From an uncultured Kiritimatiellota bacterium (lineage in GTDB: Bacteria > Verrucomicrobiota > Kiritimatiellia > RFP12 > UBA1067), in contig CAKUGW010000004.1 of NCBI GenBank assembly GCA_934654805.1, forward strand, positions 1-51,447: DNA of 51,447 nucleotides, in the 5' to 3' direction. Below, piece by piece: positions 9,993 through 19,058 of the stretch; position 1 is the stretch's first letter, and each line of letters begins with the position of its first letter. Position numbers and translations under genes: made by a program. Under the pieces are notes generated by a model. It had not been told where the DNA came from. It searched no databases and saw only the letters and a program-made list of their open reading frames with translations.

Positions 9993-12608
9993 TCACTTCA
10001 GCTCGATGACGCCGTAGCGCATCGGGTCGAGCGGATCGACGATGCCGTCGAAGAGGCGGTTCGTCGTCACCGCGCCGCCGTCGGACGAATAGAGCACCGC
10101 CGCGAAGCCGATCTTCGCGCCCGCCTTCAGTTGCTCGTCCAAGCCGAGGTTCGCCCACGGGATCCAGACCCAGTATTTCGTCACGCCGTTCGCATGCCGC
10201 ACATTCGCACGCACGTTCGCGCCGACGGACTCGAACTTCTTCATGTCGGGAATCCAGCAGTTGCGTCGGAAGACCTCGCTCTTGCCGTCCGCCCGCAGCG
10301 CGACGGAATACTCGACGCAGTTGTGCCCCTTGTAGTTCATCCAGATGTCGTTCGCCCGCCACTCGTCCGTCTTGTCGACGTCGAACGCGAACGTCAGCGC
10401 GTCGCCCTCCACAAGCCGTTCGCGCGAATGGGGCTGGACGTGCCGCGCGTCCTTCACCTCGGCTTCGAGGATGAAGCCCGCGTCGCGCGCATAGGCGATG
10501 CGCAGCGTCGGCGCGGATGCGGGATCGCTCCACTTCTCCGCCGGCACGGGCGTGGCGGACGCGGCCGACTTGATGCCCGGCTCCAGTCGCGCGGCCATCC
10601 AGTCGGCCTTCAGCTCGACCTGCGGCCGCTCGCGATAGCCGCCCGGCGGCGGCGTCCACTCCGGCCCCGTGTAGTCGCCTGTCGCGTGGATGTAGACGGG
10701 ATCCTCCGAGACCGTCATCGTCTCGCCGTGCGCGACGGGCGTGCCGAGGTAGTCCTCCACCGACACGACGCCCGCGACCGGCGGCGCGACACGCGCCTCG
10801 CCCGCTGACCGCCAGAAGACGTGCACGTAGCGCCCATTCGCGCGGCGGCCGCTCGCGAGATACGTCTTCGGGCCGAGGCGGTGGAGCTTCATGTTGCCCT
10901 GTACGTCCGAGAGGTTGTGCGTCACCGTCGCGAACGCCTGCAGCATCGGCTTCGGCCACGCGGCCTCGTGCGCCTTGACGATCGCGCCGAACTCGTCGAG
11001 CATCGTGAAGTCGACGTGCCAGATGATCGCGCGGATGTCCTCGGTGGACATGAGCGCCATGCCGCGCGTCAGGTAGCGCGCCTGGTTCTCGTAGGAGACG
11101 GGCACGAAGTAGTTGCCCTTGCCCGTCGTCCAGCCGGTCTCGGTCATGTAGACGGGCTTGTCGATCTTCGCCTCCTTCAGGAAGTCGAACAGCGCGACGA
11201 AGTCCTCCCAGTATTCGCCCTCCGGCTTCGTGCCGTCCACGTAGTGGTGGACGTTGATGCCGTCGATGAGGTCGAAGTAGCCGAGCTTGTGCAGACGGCG
11301 GAAGTAGGGCAGCTTGATGCGGCTCGCGTCCGGCCCGGTCAGGAAGACGTTCGGATTGCGCTTGCGGGCCTCCTCGCAAAAGATGCGGCACATCTTCACG
11401 TATTCCTCGTCCGTGCCGCGCCACTGGAAGTCGAGCTCGCCCGTCAGGCAGAGGTTGCGCATCAGCATGTCAGGCTGCGCGTCCATGAACTTTCCGACAT
11501 AGACGCGGTAGGCGTCCCAGTCCTCGGGCGGAAACTCGCCCTGGCGGTTGCGGTCGGCGGGACGCCGCAAGGCGCGCGGCACGGGGCTGCTGTGGAACGT
11601 GAAGATCGCGTCCGCCGTCTCGTTCGGCATCCTGAAGTTCACCTTCAAATTGTCGGGCGCGAAGAACCGCTGATCCCAGCGCGAACCAAGCTTCTCCCAG
11701 AGATCAGGCGTGCCGAGGACGACCATGATGCCGTAGCGCGAGTTCTTCACGAGTTCCTGCGCAATCGGCGTGCCGCAGACGGCGACGCGCCCCGGCGTCG
11801 TGATGCGTGTGCCGTCGGGATAGTCCGCCGTCGCCTCCAGCGCCCAGTAACCGCGCGTCGGGAAGTCGACCGTCGCGCGTCCGTCGCGTCCCTCGACCGT
11901 GCGGACAATCCGCCCCTTGACGTCCTTCACATCCACGCGGCAGTCGGGCTTCTGTTCGGGATAGGCGAAATCGACCGTCACCTGACCCGAATCGGCGAAG
12001 AAGATGTTCTTGAGGCAGAAGTATTTCGTCTGCCTGATTTCGTATTCGCCGCCCCGGATCGCGTGCAGGGCGTGGCGCACGAGGCGGATCTCGAAGTTCT
12101 TCACCTCGACCTTGCCGGACGTGTGCCCGAAGCGGCGCTGCCATTCGCAGCGATAGGACTTGCGGATGACGTTCGGCAGGTCGACTCCGACCGAGACGCG
12201 ACGGAAGTCCGCGCTCTCGCCGAGGACGTAGGTGTCTTCGCGCTTGCCGGTGAAGGTGTTCGGCCAGAGCCACGTCGGCGCGCGGCTCCCGTCGTCCTTC
12301 AGCGGCTGAAGGCGCAGCGCGACCGCATCGCCCGCCACGCCCTCGGTGCGGTAGTCGAACGAGACGATGAACGTCCACGGACGCTCCCATCCGCCGTCCC
12401 ACGCAAGCGCGAACGGCGCATCGCGTATCTCCGCGCCCGAATCGAGCGGGATCGTCCGCACGTCCGGCGCCGCGAAGACGATCTCCGTGCGGTCGGGACG
12501 TTCGACGGGGACGGGCTTCTTCGGGGCGTGCCGGTCGCAGCATCCGCCGATCAGAGCGGCGGCCACCACCGCGCATCCGAGGTTCAATAGGCTTTTCGTT
12601 GCTTTCAT
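9993..12608 (-). CDS. Lipoprotein TIM-barrel glycosidase with C-terminal CBM9-like domain
   Basis: 871 residues starting MKATKSLLNLG with a lipobox (LIGGC, Cys23), so likely membrane-anchored. Residues about 30-280 are beta-sandwich; 280-600 look like a clan-A (beta/alpha)8 barrel with a probable acid/base Glu in LTGELDFQW (about residue 390) and nucleophile Glu in YMTETGW (about 489). The last ~200 residues (DAGFILEAEVKD, RLVEGDALTFAFDVD) resemble CBM9/DOMON-type sugar-binding domains. It is a paralogue of the gene at 16234, which keeps the canonical NEP where this one has TGE. Substrate unknown; GH39- or GH5-like are the nearest guesses. It has its own promoter (12629-12658). Confidence 0.7.
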   Translation of the reverse strand: MKATKSLLNLGCAVVAAALIGGCCDRHAPKKPVPVERPDRTEIVFAAPDVRTIPLDSGAEIRDAPFALAWDGGWERPWTFIVSFDYRTEGVAGDAVALRLQPLKDDGSRAPTWLWPNTFTGKREDTYVLGESADFRRVSVGVDLPNVIRKSYRCEWQRRFGHTSGKVEVKNFEIRLVRHALHAIRGGEYEIRQTKYFCLKNIFFADSGQVTVDFAYPEQKPDCRVDVKDVKGRIVRTVEGRDGRATVDFPTRGYWALEATADYPDGTRITTPGRVAVCGTPIAQELVKNSRYGIMVVLGTPDLWEKLGSRWDQRFFAPDNLKVNFRMPNETADAIFTFHSSPVPRALRRPADRNRQGEFPPEDWDAYRVYVGKFMDAQPDMLMRNLCLTGELDFQWRGTDEEYVKMCRIFCEEARKRNPNVFLTGPDASRIKLPYFRRLHKLGYFDLIDGINVHHYVDGTKPEGEYWEDFVALFDFLKEAKIDKPVYMTETGWTTGKGNYFVPVSYENQARYLTRGMALMSTEDIRAIIWHVDFTMLDEFGAIVKAHEAAWPKPMLQAFATVTHNLSDVQGNMKLHRLGPKTYLASGRRANGRYVHVFWRSAGEARVAPPVAGVVSVEDYLGTPVAHGETMTVSEDPVYIHATGDYTGPEWTPPPGGYRERPQVELKADWMAARLEPGIKSAASATPVPAEKWSDPASAPTLRIAYARDAGFILEAEVKDARHVQPHSRERLVEGDALTFAFDVDKTDEWRANDIWMNYKGHNCVEYSVALRADGKSEVFRRNCWIPDMKKFESVGANVRANVRHANGVTKYWVWIPWANLGLDEQLKAGAKIGFAAVLYSSDGGAVTTNRLFDGIVDPLDPMRYGVIELK

Positions 12609-12628
12609 CTTTTAGTTTCCTGATTGGG

Positions 12629-12658
12629 ATTGTAGCGAAAATTCGTCCTTTGTGTCAA
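12629..12658 (-). promoter_or_regulatory. Sigma-70-type promoter for the 9993 gene
   Basis: TTGACA (12653-12658), 18-bp spacer, TACAAT (12629-12634), 20 nt before the ATG, with AGGAAA as ribosome-binding site. It allows part of the cluster to be expressed apart from the upstream genes. Confidence 0.75.
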
Positions 12659-12662
12659 TGTT

Positions 12663-12788
12663 GCCTACGGCGCTGAACACCCCATCCAAGAATCTCACGC
12701 AGAGACTGCGAACTGTTCTAGCCCCCCATCATATTCCCTCTCTCCGTGCCTCCGCTTCTCATGTTTCTCCGTGTTCAGCGCCGCAGGC
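12663..12788. repeat. Hairpin element with GCCTGCGGCGCTGAACAC ends, copy 1
   Basis: Terminal inverted repeats at 12663-12680 and 12771-12788 match at 17 of 18 positions. Inside, the right half carries CTCCGTGCCTCCG and CTCCGTG words. It shares its ends with the element at 18865-19045, and the internal phrase TGCGAACTGTTCT with the nested element near 20507. Confidence 0.75.
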
Positions 12789-12814
12789 CCTCGATCAAGG
12801 CTGCCGTTTCTCAT

Positions 12815-14668
12815 TCATTTCACCGCCTCGGCAAACGCCTGATAAATCTTCTCGTGCGCGGCCTTCAGCGCGGCGGGGTCGAACTTCACGACCTTGCGGT
12901 CGTAGGTGACGAGACCGTTCACCTCCGCCTCCACGTCCGTCGTCTGCGTGTAGACCGCGCCGCCCAGCCCCTGCGCCGCAAGCTCGGCGACGCGGCCCAT
13001 CAGCGCGACGTATCGCGCCTCCATCGCCGCGCGCGCATTTTCCGGCGCCTTCGCACAACCCGTGTCGCCGTAGCCCCACGACCTGTCCGTCCAGAGGTGG
13101 CCGTCCACGCGGCAGCCGAGGCCGCCGAACTCGCCGAGGAAGCTGACGCGACGGCCATTCACCGGCGCCAGGTCGGGCACACGGTTGTAGTCATGGCGGT
13201 CGGCGACGTCACCCGCCTCGCAGACGTCCAACGGCCGGTGTTGCGTCCACGCGCGCCGTTCCGGCTGATGCCCCCAGTCGCCGCCCTCGAAGTCCACCCA
13301 ACCGCTCGGCCCGTTCACGAGGCGCGTCGGGTCGTACCGCTTCGTCCAGTCGAGCGTCGTGTGCGTGAGGAACGACCCCGGCTGGCTCCAGCCCTCATTG
13401 TAGGGCACCCACATCACGATTGAGGGGAACGTCTGCAGGGCGTCCGTCATCTCCTTCAGCTCGCGCCGCTGAAGCCCGTAGCCGGCCACCGTCCTCGCCT
13501 TGAACGGCGACCGTTCGTCGCCGTTCGCGCTTGGCAAGTCCTGCACGACCATCAGCCCCATCTTGTCGCAGAGGTAGTAGTAGCGCGCCGGCTCGACCTT
13601 GATGTGCTTGCGCATCATGTTGAAGCCAAGGTCCTTCAGCGTCCGGATGTCGAAGGCCATCGCCTCCTCCGACGGCGGCGTGAGGAGGCCGTCCGGCCAC
13701 CAGCCCTGGTCGAGCGTGCCCATCAGGAAGACCGGCTCGCCGTTGAGGAAGAACCGCAGCACGCCCTTCGCGTCGCGGCGCGTCTCGATCTTGCGCATCC
13801 CGAAGTAGCCCTTCACCGCGTCCGCGCCGCACGTCGCCGTGAAGCCGTAGAGGTTCGGCGCGTCCGGCGACCAAAGCCGAACGGGCGGCGGCAGCGTGAG
13901 CGTCACCGTGCCGTTCACGGTCGTTGCCTTCACTCCGGCGACCGTGACTGTCACCTCCGGCTTCGCGAACTTCGGGCTGCGGACGTCGAACGCGAGCGTC
14001 ACCGTCCCCTTGTCGATGTCCGTCGCGACCGTGTAGCCCGCGACGTAGGTCTCCGGCACGTTCTCCAGCCAGACCGTCTGCCAAATGCCGGAAATGCGCG
14101 TGTAGAAGCAGCCCTTCGGCTCGAAGCTCTGCTTGCCGCGTGCATTCACGAAGTCCTCCGTCGGATCCCACACGCAGACGGTGAGCTCGTTCGCGCCGTC
14201 CGCCACATAGTCCGTGATGTCGAGCGTGAACGGGTTCTGTCCGCCCTCATGCGGCACGTCCGTGACCTCGCGGTGGCCGACGAAGACCTGTGTGCGGAAG
14301 TCGACACCGCCGAAGTGCAGGAGGATGCGCTCGCCGGGACACTTCGTGCAGACGATCTGCCGCGTGTACCAGAGGAACTCGTCGGGACGCAGGAGGCGTC
14401 CGACGCCGGAGAGCGCGGACTCGATCGCGAACGGCACGCGGATCTTGCCGTCCCAGGCCGTCGGGCGGCCCGGCGTGTTCGTGACGCTCGTCACGGCGTA
14501 GTCCCAGTCGCCGTTCAGGTTCGTCCAGCCGCTGCGCACCATCTGGGGGCGCGGATACTCCCGCCAGGCGTTTTCGCTCGTCACCTTCTCGCCCCACGGC
14601 GTCGTCAGCGCCCCCGCCGACGCGACACACGCCGCGCAGACTGTTCCGCACATGATTCTCATTTTCAT
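12815..14668 (-). CDS. Secreted GH2 family glycosidase
   Basis: A 617-residue exported beta-glycosidase (beta-galactosidase, beta-glucuronidase or relative). Start at ATG 14668 (MKMRIMCG), preceded by AGGAAA, gives a signal peptide ending near AGA|LTTPW. Order: jelly-roll domain (NLNGDWDYAV), Ig-like domain, then TIM barrel with acid/base Glu in VPYNEGW (about residue 423) and nucleophile Glu in FLGEFGG (about 513). It ends soon after the barrel, without the large C-terminal domains of LacZ. The N-terminal domain contains KGCFYTRISGIWQ, the usual GH2 sugar-binding signature. It lies between two hairpin elements. Confidence 0.88.
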   Translation of the reverse strand: MKMRIMCGTVCAACVASAGALTTPWGEKVTSENAWREYPRPQMVRSGWTNLNGDWDYAVTSVTNTPGRPTAWDGKIRVPFAIESALSGVGRLLRPDEFLWYTRQIVCTKCPGERILLHFGGVDFRTQVFVGHREVTDVPHEGGQNPFTLDITDYVADGANELTVCVWDPTEDFVNARGKQSFEPKGCFYTRISGIWQTVWLENVPETYVAGYTVATDIDKGTVTLAFDVRSPKFAKPEVTVTVAGVKATTVNGTVTLTLPPPVRLWSPDAPNLYGFTATCGADAVKGYFGMRKIETRRDAKGVLRFFLNGEPVFLMGTLDQGWWPDGLLTPPSEEAMAFDIRTLKDLGFNMMRKHIKVEPARYYYLCDKMGLMVVQDLPSANGDERSPFKARTVAGYGLQRRELKEMTDALQTFPSIVMWVPYNEGWSQPGSFLTHTTLDWTKRYDPTRLVNGPSGWVDFEGGDWGHQPERRAWTQHRPLDVCEAGDVADRHDYNRVPDLAPVNGRRVSFLGEFGGLGCRVDGHLWTDRSWGYGDTGCAKAPENARAAMEARYVALMGRVAELAAQGLGGAVYTQTTDVEAEVNGLVTYDRKVVKFDPAALKAAHEKIYQAFAEAVK

Positions 14669-14812
14669 CGGATGTTTCCTTTCGTTCAATTCAAACCTCT
14701 TCAGTTGCCACAAAGCACACGGAAGCCATCGGGATTGCTGCGCTTCGCGCAATCACGAAAAGGCACTCGCCCCGACCTCGAAGCGTTGCGGGCTGTTGTT
14801 GGTTCAGTTGAT

Positions 14813-14915
14813 GTCTCACACGGAGAAACGGAGGCACGGAGAGAAAGCGGATGAAATCGGTCGATGCGTTCTCTATCGCAATAGCGCACAGGAACTCCGT
14901 GGCTCCGTGTGAGAC
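14813..14915. repeat. Hairpin element overlapping the 3' end of the serine hydrolase gene
   Basis: GTCTCACACGGAG... at 14813-14833 and its inverted copy at 14895-14915 match at 19 of 21 positions; CGGAG words repeat every 8 bp. The stop codon of the serine hydrolase (14873) lies inside it. Confidence 0.8.
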
Positions 14916-16162
14916 CTTGAGATCTCGGCAAAACCTCGACCGCCACCCGAAGTGACCAATCTCGCAAACTCATCATTCGAGGGGAAACGTGAAGCCTTTT
15001 CCTCCACCTGTCGGAAGAACGCCTCGGCGGCTTGGGCGCAGACCGTGCGCGGCCAGTAGGCGTCGACAACCTGCACGACCAGCATCCGCAGCTCCTTCCG
15101 CCGTCCGTTGACGAGACACTGCGACGCCCACGCGCCACCATGCCCGAACCAGCCGTCCGCCTCGTCCGCAAACGGTGCGACGAACCCAAGCGAATAGCCG
15201 TCCTTCGACAGGCTTTTCGGACGCTGCGAGACGGCCAGAAGCCGCCGGACCGTCTCCTCCTTCAGAATCCGCACGCCGTTCTCGCCCACGCCCAGGTTCA
15301 TCAGCATCTTGTAGAACTTCAGCTGATCGCGCGCCGTCGTCCACAGCCCCGCGCCGGCGGACGGAAAGACGCGGTCGCCGCGAAACGGCGGCGGCATCGA
15401 CGCGCAGAACGGCACGTGCTCGGCCTTCTTCCCCTTCTTCACGCGGTAGATCTCGATGCGCGTCTTCAGCTGCTCGTCCGTCGGCTGAAAGCCCGTCGCG
15501 TTCATGCCGAGCGGCTTCAAGATGCGTTCGGACACGACATCTTCCCACCGCTGTCCCGTCACGACCTCGACGACCACCGCCGCGACGTCAATGCCGACGT
15601 TCGAGTAGCGCACGCCCGTGCCCGGCTCGAAGAGGAGCGGCGTCGCCGCCGCCGTCGCCGCGACGCTCCGCAGCGGCATGCGGTGCGACCAGCCGCTCAT
15701 CGCGGTGAAGTTCGCGAGCTCGAACGGGAATCCGCCCGTGTGCGTGAGGCAGTGGCGCAGCGTCAGCGGCTGCCGCGCCTGTTCGAGGCGGCGGACGCCA
15801 TTCGTGTTCGCGGTCTCGACCCAGAGCGTCTTGAATTCGGGCAGGTAGTTCGCGATAGGATCGTCAAGCGCGACCTTGCCCGCTTCAATGAGCTGCGCGA
15901 CCGTCACGCCGCAGAAGCCCTTCGTCTGCGAGCATTGCTGAAAGACGTCATCGAGCGACATCGGACGCTGCGCGGCGACGTCGGCGAAGCCGAGGCAAGA
16001 GATTTCTTCGTGTCCGTCCTTGTGGAAGACCGTAATCACGCCGGGAATCTCGCCGGAGTCGAGGTAGGGCTGGAACGCGCGCTGGGCGAAACTCGCCTCT
16101 GCCGCGGTGGAAGTCGCCATCCCCACCACCACAAGGAATAAGCTCAAGATTAATCGTTTCAT
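14873..16162 (-). CDS. Exported serine hydrolase of the class C beta-lactamase/esterase fold
   Basis: 429 residues from ATG 16162 with signal peptide MKRLILSLFLVVVGMATSTAA. Catalytic motifs of the family are present: SQTK (S-x-x-K, about residue 78), YSN (about 185) and GHGG (about 340). Such proteins act as esterases, peptidases or beta-lactamases; in a glycan cluster an esterase removing acyl groups from sugars is a reasonable inference. The last 14 residues (RSHTEPRSSCALLR) are encoded by a hairpin element, so the natural C-terminus has probably been replaced. A longer upstream reading would translate another word repeat and is rejected. Confidence 0.82.
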   Translation of the reverse strand: MKRLILSLFLVVVGMATSTAAEASFAQRAFQPYLDSGEIPGVITVFHKDGHEEISCLGFADVAAQRPMSLDDVFQQCSQTKGFCGVTVAQLIEAGKVALDDPIANYLPEFKTLWVETANTNGVRRLEQARQPLTLRHCLTHTGGFPFELANFTAMSGWSHRMPLRSVAATAAATPLLFEPGTGVRYSNVGIDVAAVVVEVVTGQRWEDVVSERILKPLGMNATGFQPTDEQLKTRIEIYRVKKGKKAEHVPFCASMPPPFRGDRVFPSAGAGLWTTARDQLKFYKMLMNLGVGENGVRILKEETVRRLLAVSQRPKSLSKDGYSLGFVAPFADEADGWFGHGGAWASQCLVNGRRKELRMLVVQVVDAYWPRTVCAQAAEAFFRQVEEKASRFPSNDEFARLVTSGGGRGFAEISRSHTEPRSSCALLR

Positions 16163-16179
16163 TAGAGCACCGACACGAA

Positions 16180-16206
16180 CCTCTGCGTTCTCTGCGGCTC
16201 TGCGCG
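16180..16206. repeat. Short word array before the serine hydrolase gene
   Basis: Three variants of TCTGCG spaced 9 and 8 bp (TCTGCGTTC, TCTGCGGC, TCTGCGCG) in the 71-bp gap between the TIM-barrel gene and the serine hydrolase start. No inverted partner is obvious. Confidence 0.6.
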
Positions 16207-16233
16207 AACAATACCTCTCGACTTCTCCGTCCA

Positions 16234-18819
16234 TCACTTTCCTTCGCAGACGAACACGCCGTACTTCGTCGGATCGGGCGTGCCGGAGATGCCACCGAAG
16301 AGGTCGTACGTCTTCCGCTCCCCGTCCGTCAGATCGCTGACCGAAACGGCGATGCCGAGCTTCGTACCGGGCGGCGGCGGGCCGTCCAGTCCAAGACGCG
16401 GCCACGTGAGCCAAATCATGTAGCGCGTCTTCTCCTCCCGGATGCGCGAGATGCCGTTGAAGACGACGACTGGCGCGTTCGGGCGGATGTCGAAGTCCCA
16501 GGCGTTTCGCCGCCAGGCCTCTCGCTTACCGTCGTCCCGCAAGGCGACGGTGTACTCGAACGCACGGTGGCCCTTGAAGCTCGTGATGTGCGCATTCGGC
16601 TGCCACTCCTGCCCCCGGTCGACATCGACCGCGACCGTGACGGCATCGCCCTCGACGAGGCGTTCCTGCGCATACGGCTGCTCGTGCTTCGAATCGTCCA
16701 CTTCGACGTTGAAGATCAGCCCCTCGTCCGAATAGGCGACGCGCACGCGCGGACACCTGTTCGTCGCACCCGTCCAGCAGCGGTCGGGCAGAATCGGCGT
16801 CTGCAAGTTGTCGCGGCACTTCCAGCCCACGCCCGTCCGCCCGAGCGGATACTCGTCCGCCGCGACGACGACCGGCTTCGTCGCGTCCACCGGTGGTGCA
16901 ACCCACGCGGGCCCCTCGTACGTCTCGTCGCCGAAGAGATAGATCGGCGACTCCGAAACATGCAGCGTCGCGCCGTCGAGCGCGACGGGCGTACCCAGAA
17001 AACTCTCCGCCCGCACGGCATGCACCGGCAGCGGGATCTCCCGTTCGCCCGTGCGCGTCCAGACGAGCGTGACGGCCGAGCCGTCCACACGCCGTCCCGT
17101 CGCGAGCCACGTCTCCGGGCCGACCATCTGCGCGCGCATCCGTCCCTGCACGTCCGACAGGTTGCGCGCCAGCGTCGCGAACGCGGCGACCGCCGGCTTC
17201 GGCGAAGTGCAATCATTGCCGAGCCGCAGCATCGAGAACCCGCCCTCGCCATAGTTGCGCGCGACGTAGAAGTCGCAGAACCAGACCGCCGCGCGGATGT
17301 CCTCGGCGGCGACGAACGTGCACGCGCGCGTCAGGTAGCGCGCCTGGGTGAGTTCGCTCACCGGCTCTTGCCACGTGCCGTTCTCCGTCGTCCAGCCGAA
17401 CTCGGTGATGTAGACGGGCTTCGCACACGCGAACTCGCGGCGGATGACGTCCATCCCCTCGCGCAGCTTCGTGCGGAACTCGCCCTCCGGCTTCGTGCCG
17501 TCCACGTAGGCGTGGAGGTTGACAGCGTCGATGCAGTCGAAGAAACCTTCTTGCCCCAACGCGCGCAGATAGTCCGGCTTCACGCGGCTACACGCCGGGC
17601 CCTGCACCTCGCACGTCGGGTAGAGGCGGTGAACTTCCTCGGCGAAGACGCGATGGGCGCGCACCATTTCGGCGATCGTGCCGTGCCACTTGAAGTCCGG
17701 CTCATTGACGAGGCAAAGGCGGCGTCCCGCAAAACACGGGTTCTTCTCCAGGAACGCCCGCGTGAGCGCGCGTTGCACGTCCCAGTCCTTCGCCGGCCAC
17801 ATGCCGCCCTTCCCGACGTGTGTCGGATCCATCGCCTCAGGATAAATGGGCGACTGGTGACCCGCGTAGATCGCGCCGTCGCCAAACTGCGGACCGACGC
17901 GCGCGGCGTTGTCCTGGCCGCGGAAGAAGAACCGCCAGTCCCAGCGGCTGCCGAGCGCGCGCGTGAACGCCCCCGCGCCGCCGTTGACGATCATCGCGCC
18001 GAAGCGCGAACCCGACGTCTGCGCGGCGGTGAGCCTGGGCCCGAGGACGGCGACCGAGCCCGTCGTCGTCACCTTCGTGCCGTCGGTGTAGGACGCGGCG
18101 ACTTCCAACGTGTAGTATCCGCGCCCCGTGAGCGTCACCGCATCGACGGCGGCGAGCGCGCGCGTCGTGCCGACGGGACGCCCCTCGGCGTCGCGGATGC
18201 GGACAGCCGCGCGGACGACGTGCGCCGGATCGGCGAGCGCGATGTGGACGGTCCCCGTCTCGGCGAAGAAGACGTGCTTCAGCACGTTCCCGCCTTCGAG
18301 CGAAAATTCGCCGCCCGTGAGCCGATGGCGCGGCTTCAGGACGAGCGCAACCGCGAAGTCGGCGAACGCGACGCGCCCCGTCGCGACCTGTCCCTCGCAG
18401 ACAACGCGGACTTCCGGCGGCAGCGCGTTCTTGAAGTCGACGTCGAGATCGACCTTCTTCCAGTCTTCGGACGCCCCGCAGCGGTAGGTCGTCCCGGCGT
18501 CCCAGTTCAGGTTGCGGACAGTGGGCGTGAGGTTGTTCGTCCGCGCACCGCCGTCGAACACGGCCTGTGTGACGAGCCGCAGCCCCTCGCCCGCAAAGCC
18601 CGCCGTGCGGTAGCGGAACGAGTAGCGCACACGCCACGGCCGGAGGTCTGTCTCGGACGGCACGGCGAAGGCGCCGACGGTCGCGTTCGTCACGCCCGCG
18701 ACCGTGAACGCGCGTTCAAACGGCACAGGACAAACAACGTCGGCGCGTTCCGTCACGGCACCTCTTGTCGAAATCGTCAGCATCAACACGCCCAACAGAA
18801 AAACAACAAGTCGTTTCAT
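16234..18819 (-). CDS. Secreted TIM-barrel glycosidase with CBM9-like domain (paralogue of 9993 gene)
   Basis: 861 residues from ATG 18819 (MKRLVVFLLGVLMLTIS signal peptide). Same layout as the 9993-12608 protein: N-terminal beta-sandwich, clan-A-type barrel with canonical LVNEPDFKWHG (acid/base Glu about residue 373) and YITEFGWTT (nucleophile Glu about 472), then a CBM9/DOMON-like domain. The shared phrases RYLTRA, NLSDVQG, FLGTPVA and ERLVEGDA show close paralogy. Here the signal peptide lacks the lipobox, so the two paralogues probably work at different places (secreted versus anchored). The substrate is unknown. Confidence 0.72.
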   Translation of the reverse strand: MKRLVVFLLGVLMLTISTRGAVTERADVVCPVPFERAFTVAGVTNATVGAFAVPSETDLRPWRVRYSFRYRTAGFAGEGLRLVTQAVFDGGARTNNLTPTVRNLNWDAGTTYRCGASEDWKKVDLDVDFKNALPPEVRVVCEGQVATGRVAFADFAVALVLKPRHRLTGGEFSLEGGNVLKHVFFAETGTVHIALADPAHVVRAAVRIRDAEGRPVGTTRALAAVDAVTLTGRGYYTLEVAASYTDGTKVTTTGSVAVLGPRLTAAQTSGSRFGAMIVNGGAGAFTRALGSRWDWRFFFRGQDNAARVGPQFGDGAIYAGHQSPIYPEAMDPTHVGKGGMWPAKDWDVQRALTRAFLEKNPCFAGRRLCLVNEPDFKWHGTIAEMVRAHRVFAEEVHRLYPTCEVQGPACSRVKPDYLRALGQEGFFDCIDAVNLHAYVDGTKPEGEFRTKLREGMDVIRREFACAKPVYITEFGWTTENGTWQEPVSELTQARYLTRACTFVAAEDIRAAVWFCDFYVARNYGEGGFSMLRLGNDCTSPKPAVAAFATLARNLSDVQGRMRAQMVGPETWLATGRRVDGSAVTLVWTRTGEREIPLPVHAVRAESFLGTPVALDGATLHVSESPIYLFGDETYEGPAWVAPPVDATKPVVVAADEYPLGRTGVGWKCRDNLQTPILPDRCWTGATNRCPRVRVAYSDEGLIFNVEVDDSKHEQPYAQERLVEGDAVTVAVDVDRGQEWQPNAHITSFKGHRAFEYTVALRDDGKREAWRRNAWDFDIRPNAPVVVFNGISRIREEKTRYMIWLTWPRLGLDGPPPPGTKLGIAVSVSDLTDGERKTYDLFGGISGTPDPTKYGVFVCEGK

Positions 18820-18864
18820 TCGTATTTCTCTCTTTCTCATGGTTCAAACCTCAAACATCCTTTT

Positions 18865-19045
18865 GCCTGCGGCGCTTAACACGGAGGTGACGGAGTTCGG
18901 AAGACACGGAGTTTTTCCGACAGGATTCACAAGATTAGAAAGGCTTGGCGAACCAACCTCAACAATTCTGTCAATCTTATCTAAAACCTTCTCCACGCCT
19001 CCGCGTCTCCCAATCTCCGTTTCCTCCGTGTTCAGCGTCGCAGAC
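18865..19045. repeat. Hairpin element with GCCTGCGGCGCTGAACAC-like ends, copy 2
   Basis: Left end 18865-18887 and right end 19023-19045 are inverted repeats matching at 20 of 23 positions. Inside are ACGGAG words on the left, CTCCGCG/CTCCGTT words on the right, and a central GATTCACAAGATTA word with a partial inverted copy. It fills the gap between the FAD oxidoreductase and the TIM-barrel gene. Confidence 0.75.
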
Positions 19046-19058
19046 ATCCTCCGCCGCT

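Noticed and set aside
9959..12608. Long plus-strand open frames opposite the glycoside hydrolase genes (for example 10821-12590 and 16567-18879)
   Set aside because: Arg/Ala/Val-rich shadow translations; the minus-strand frames have signal peptides, catalytic motifs and ribosome-binding sites.
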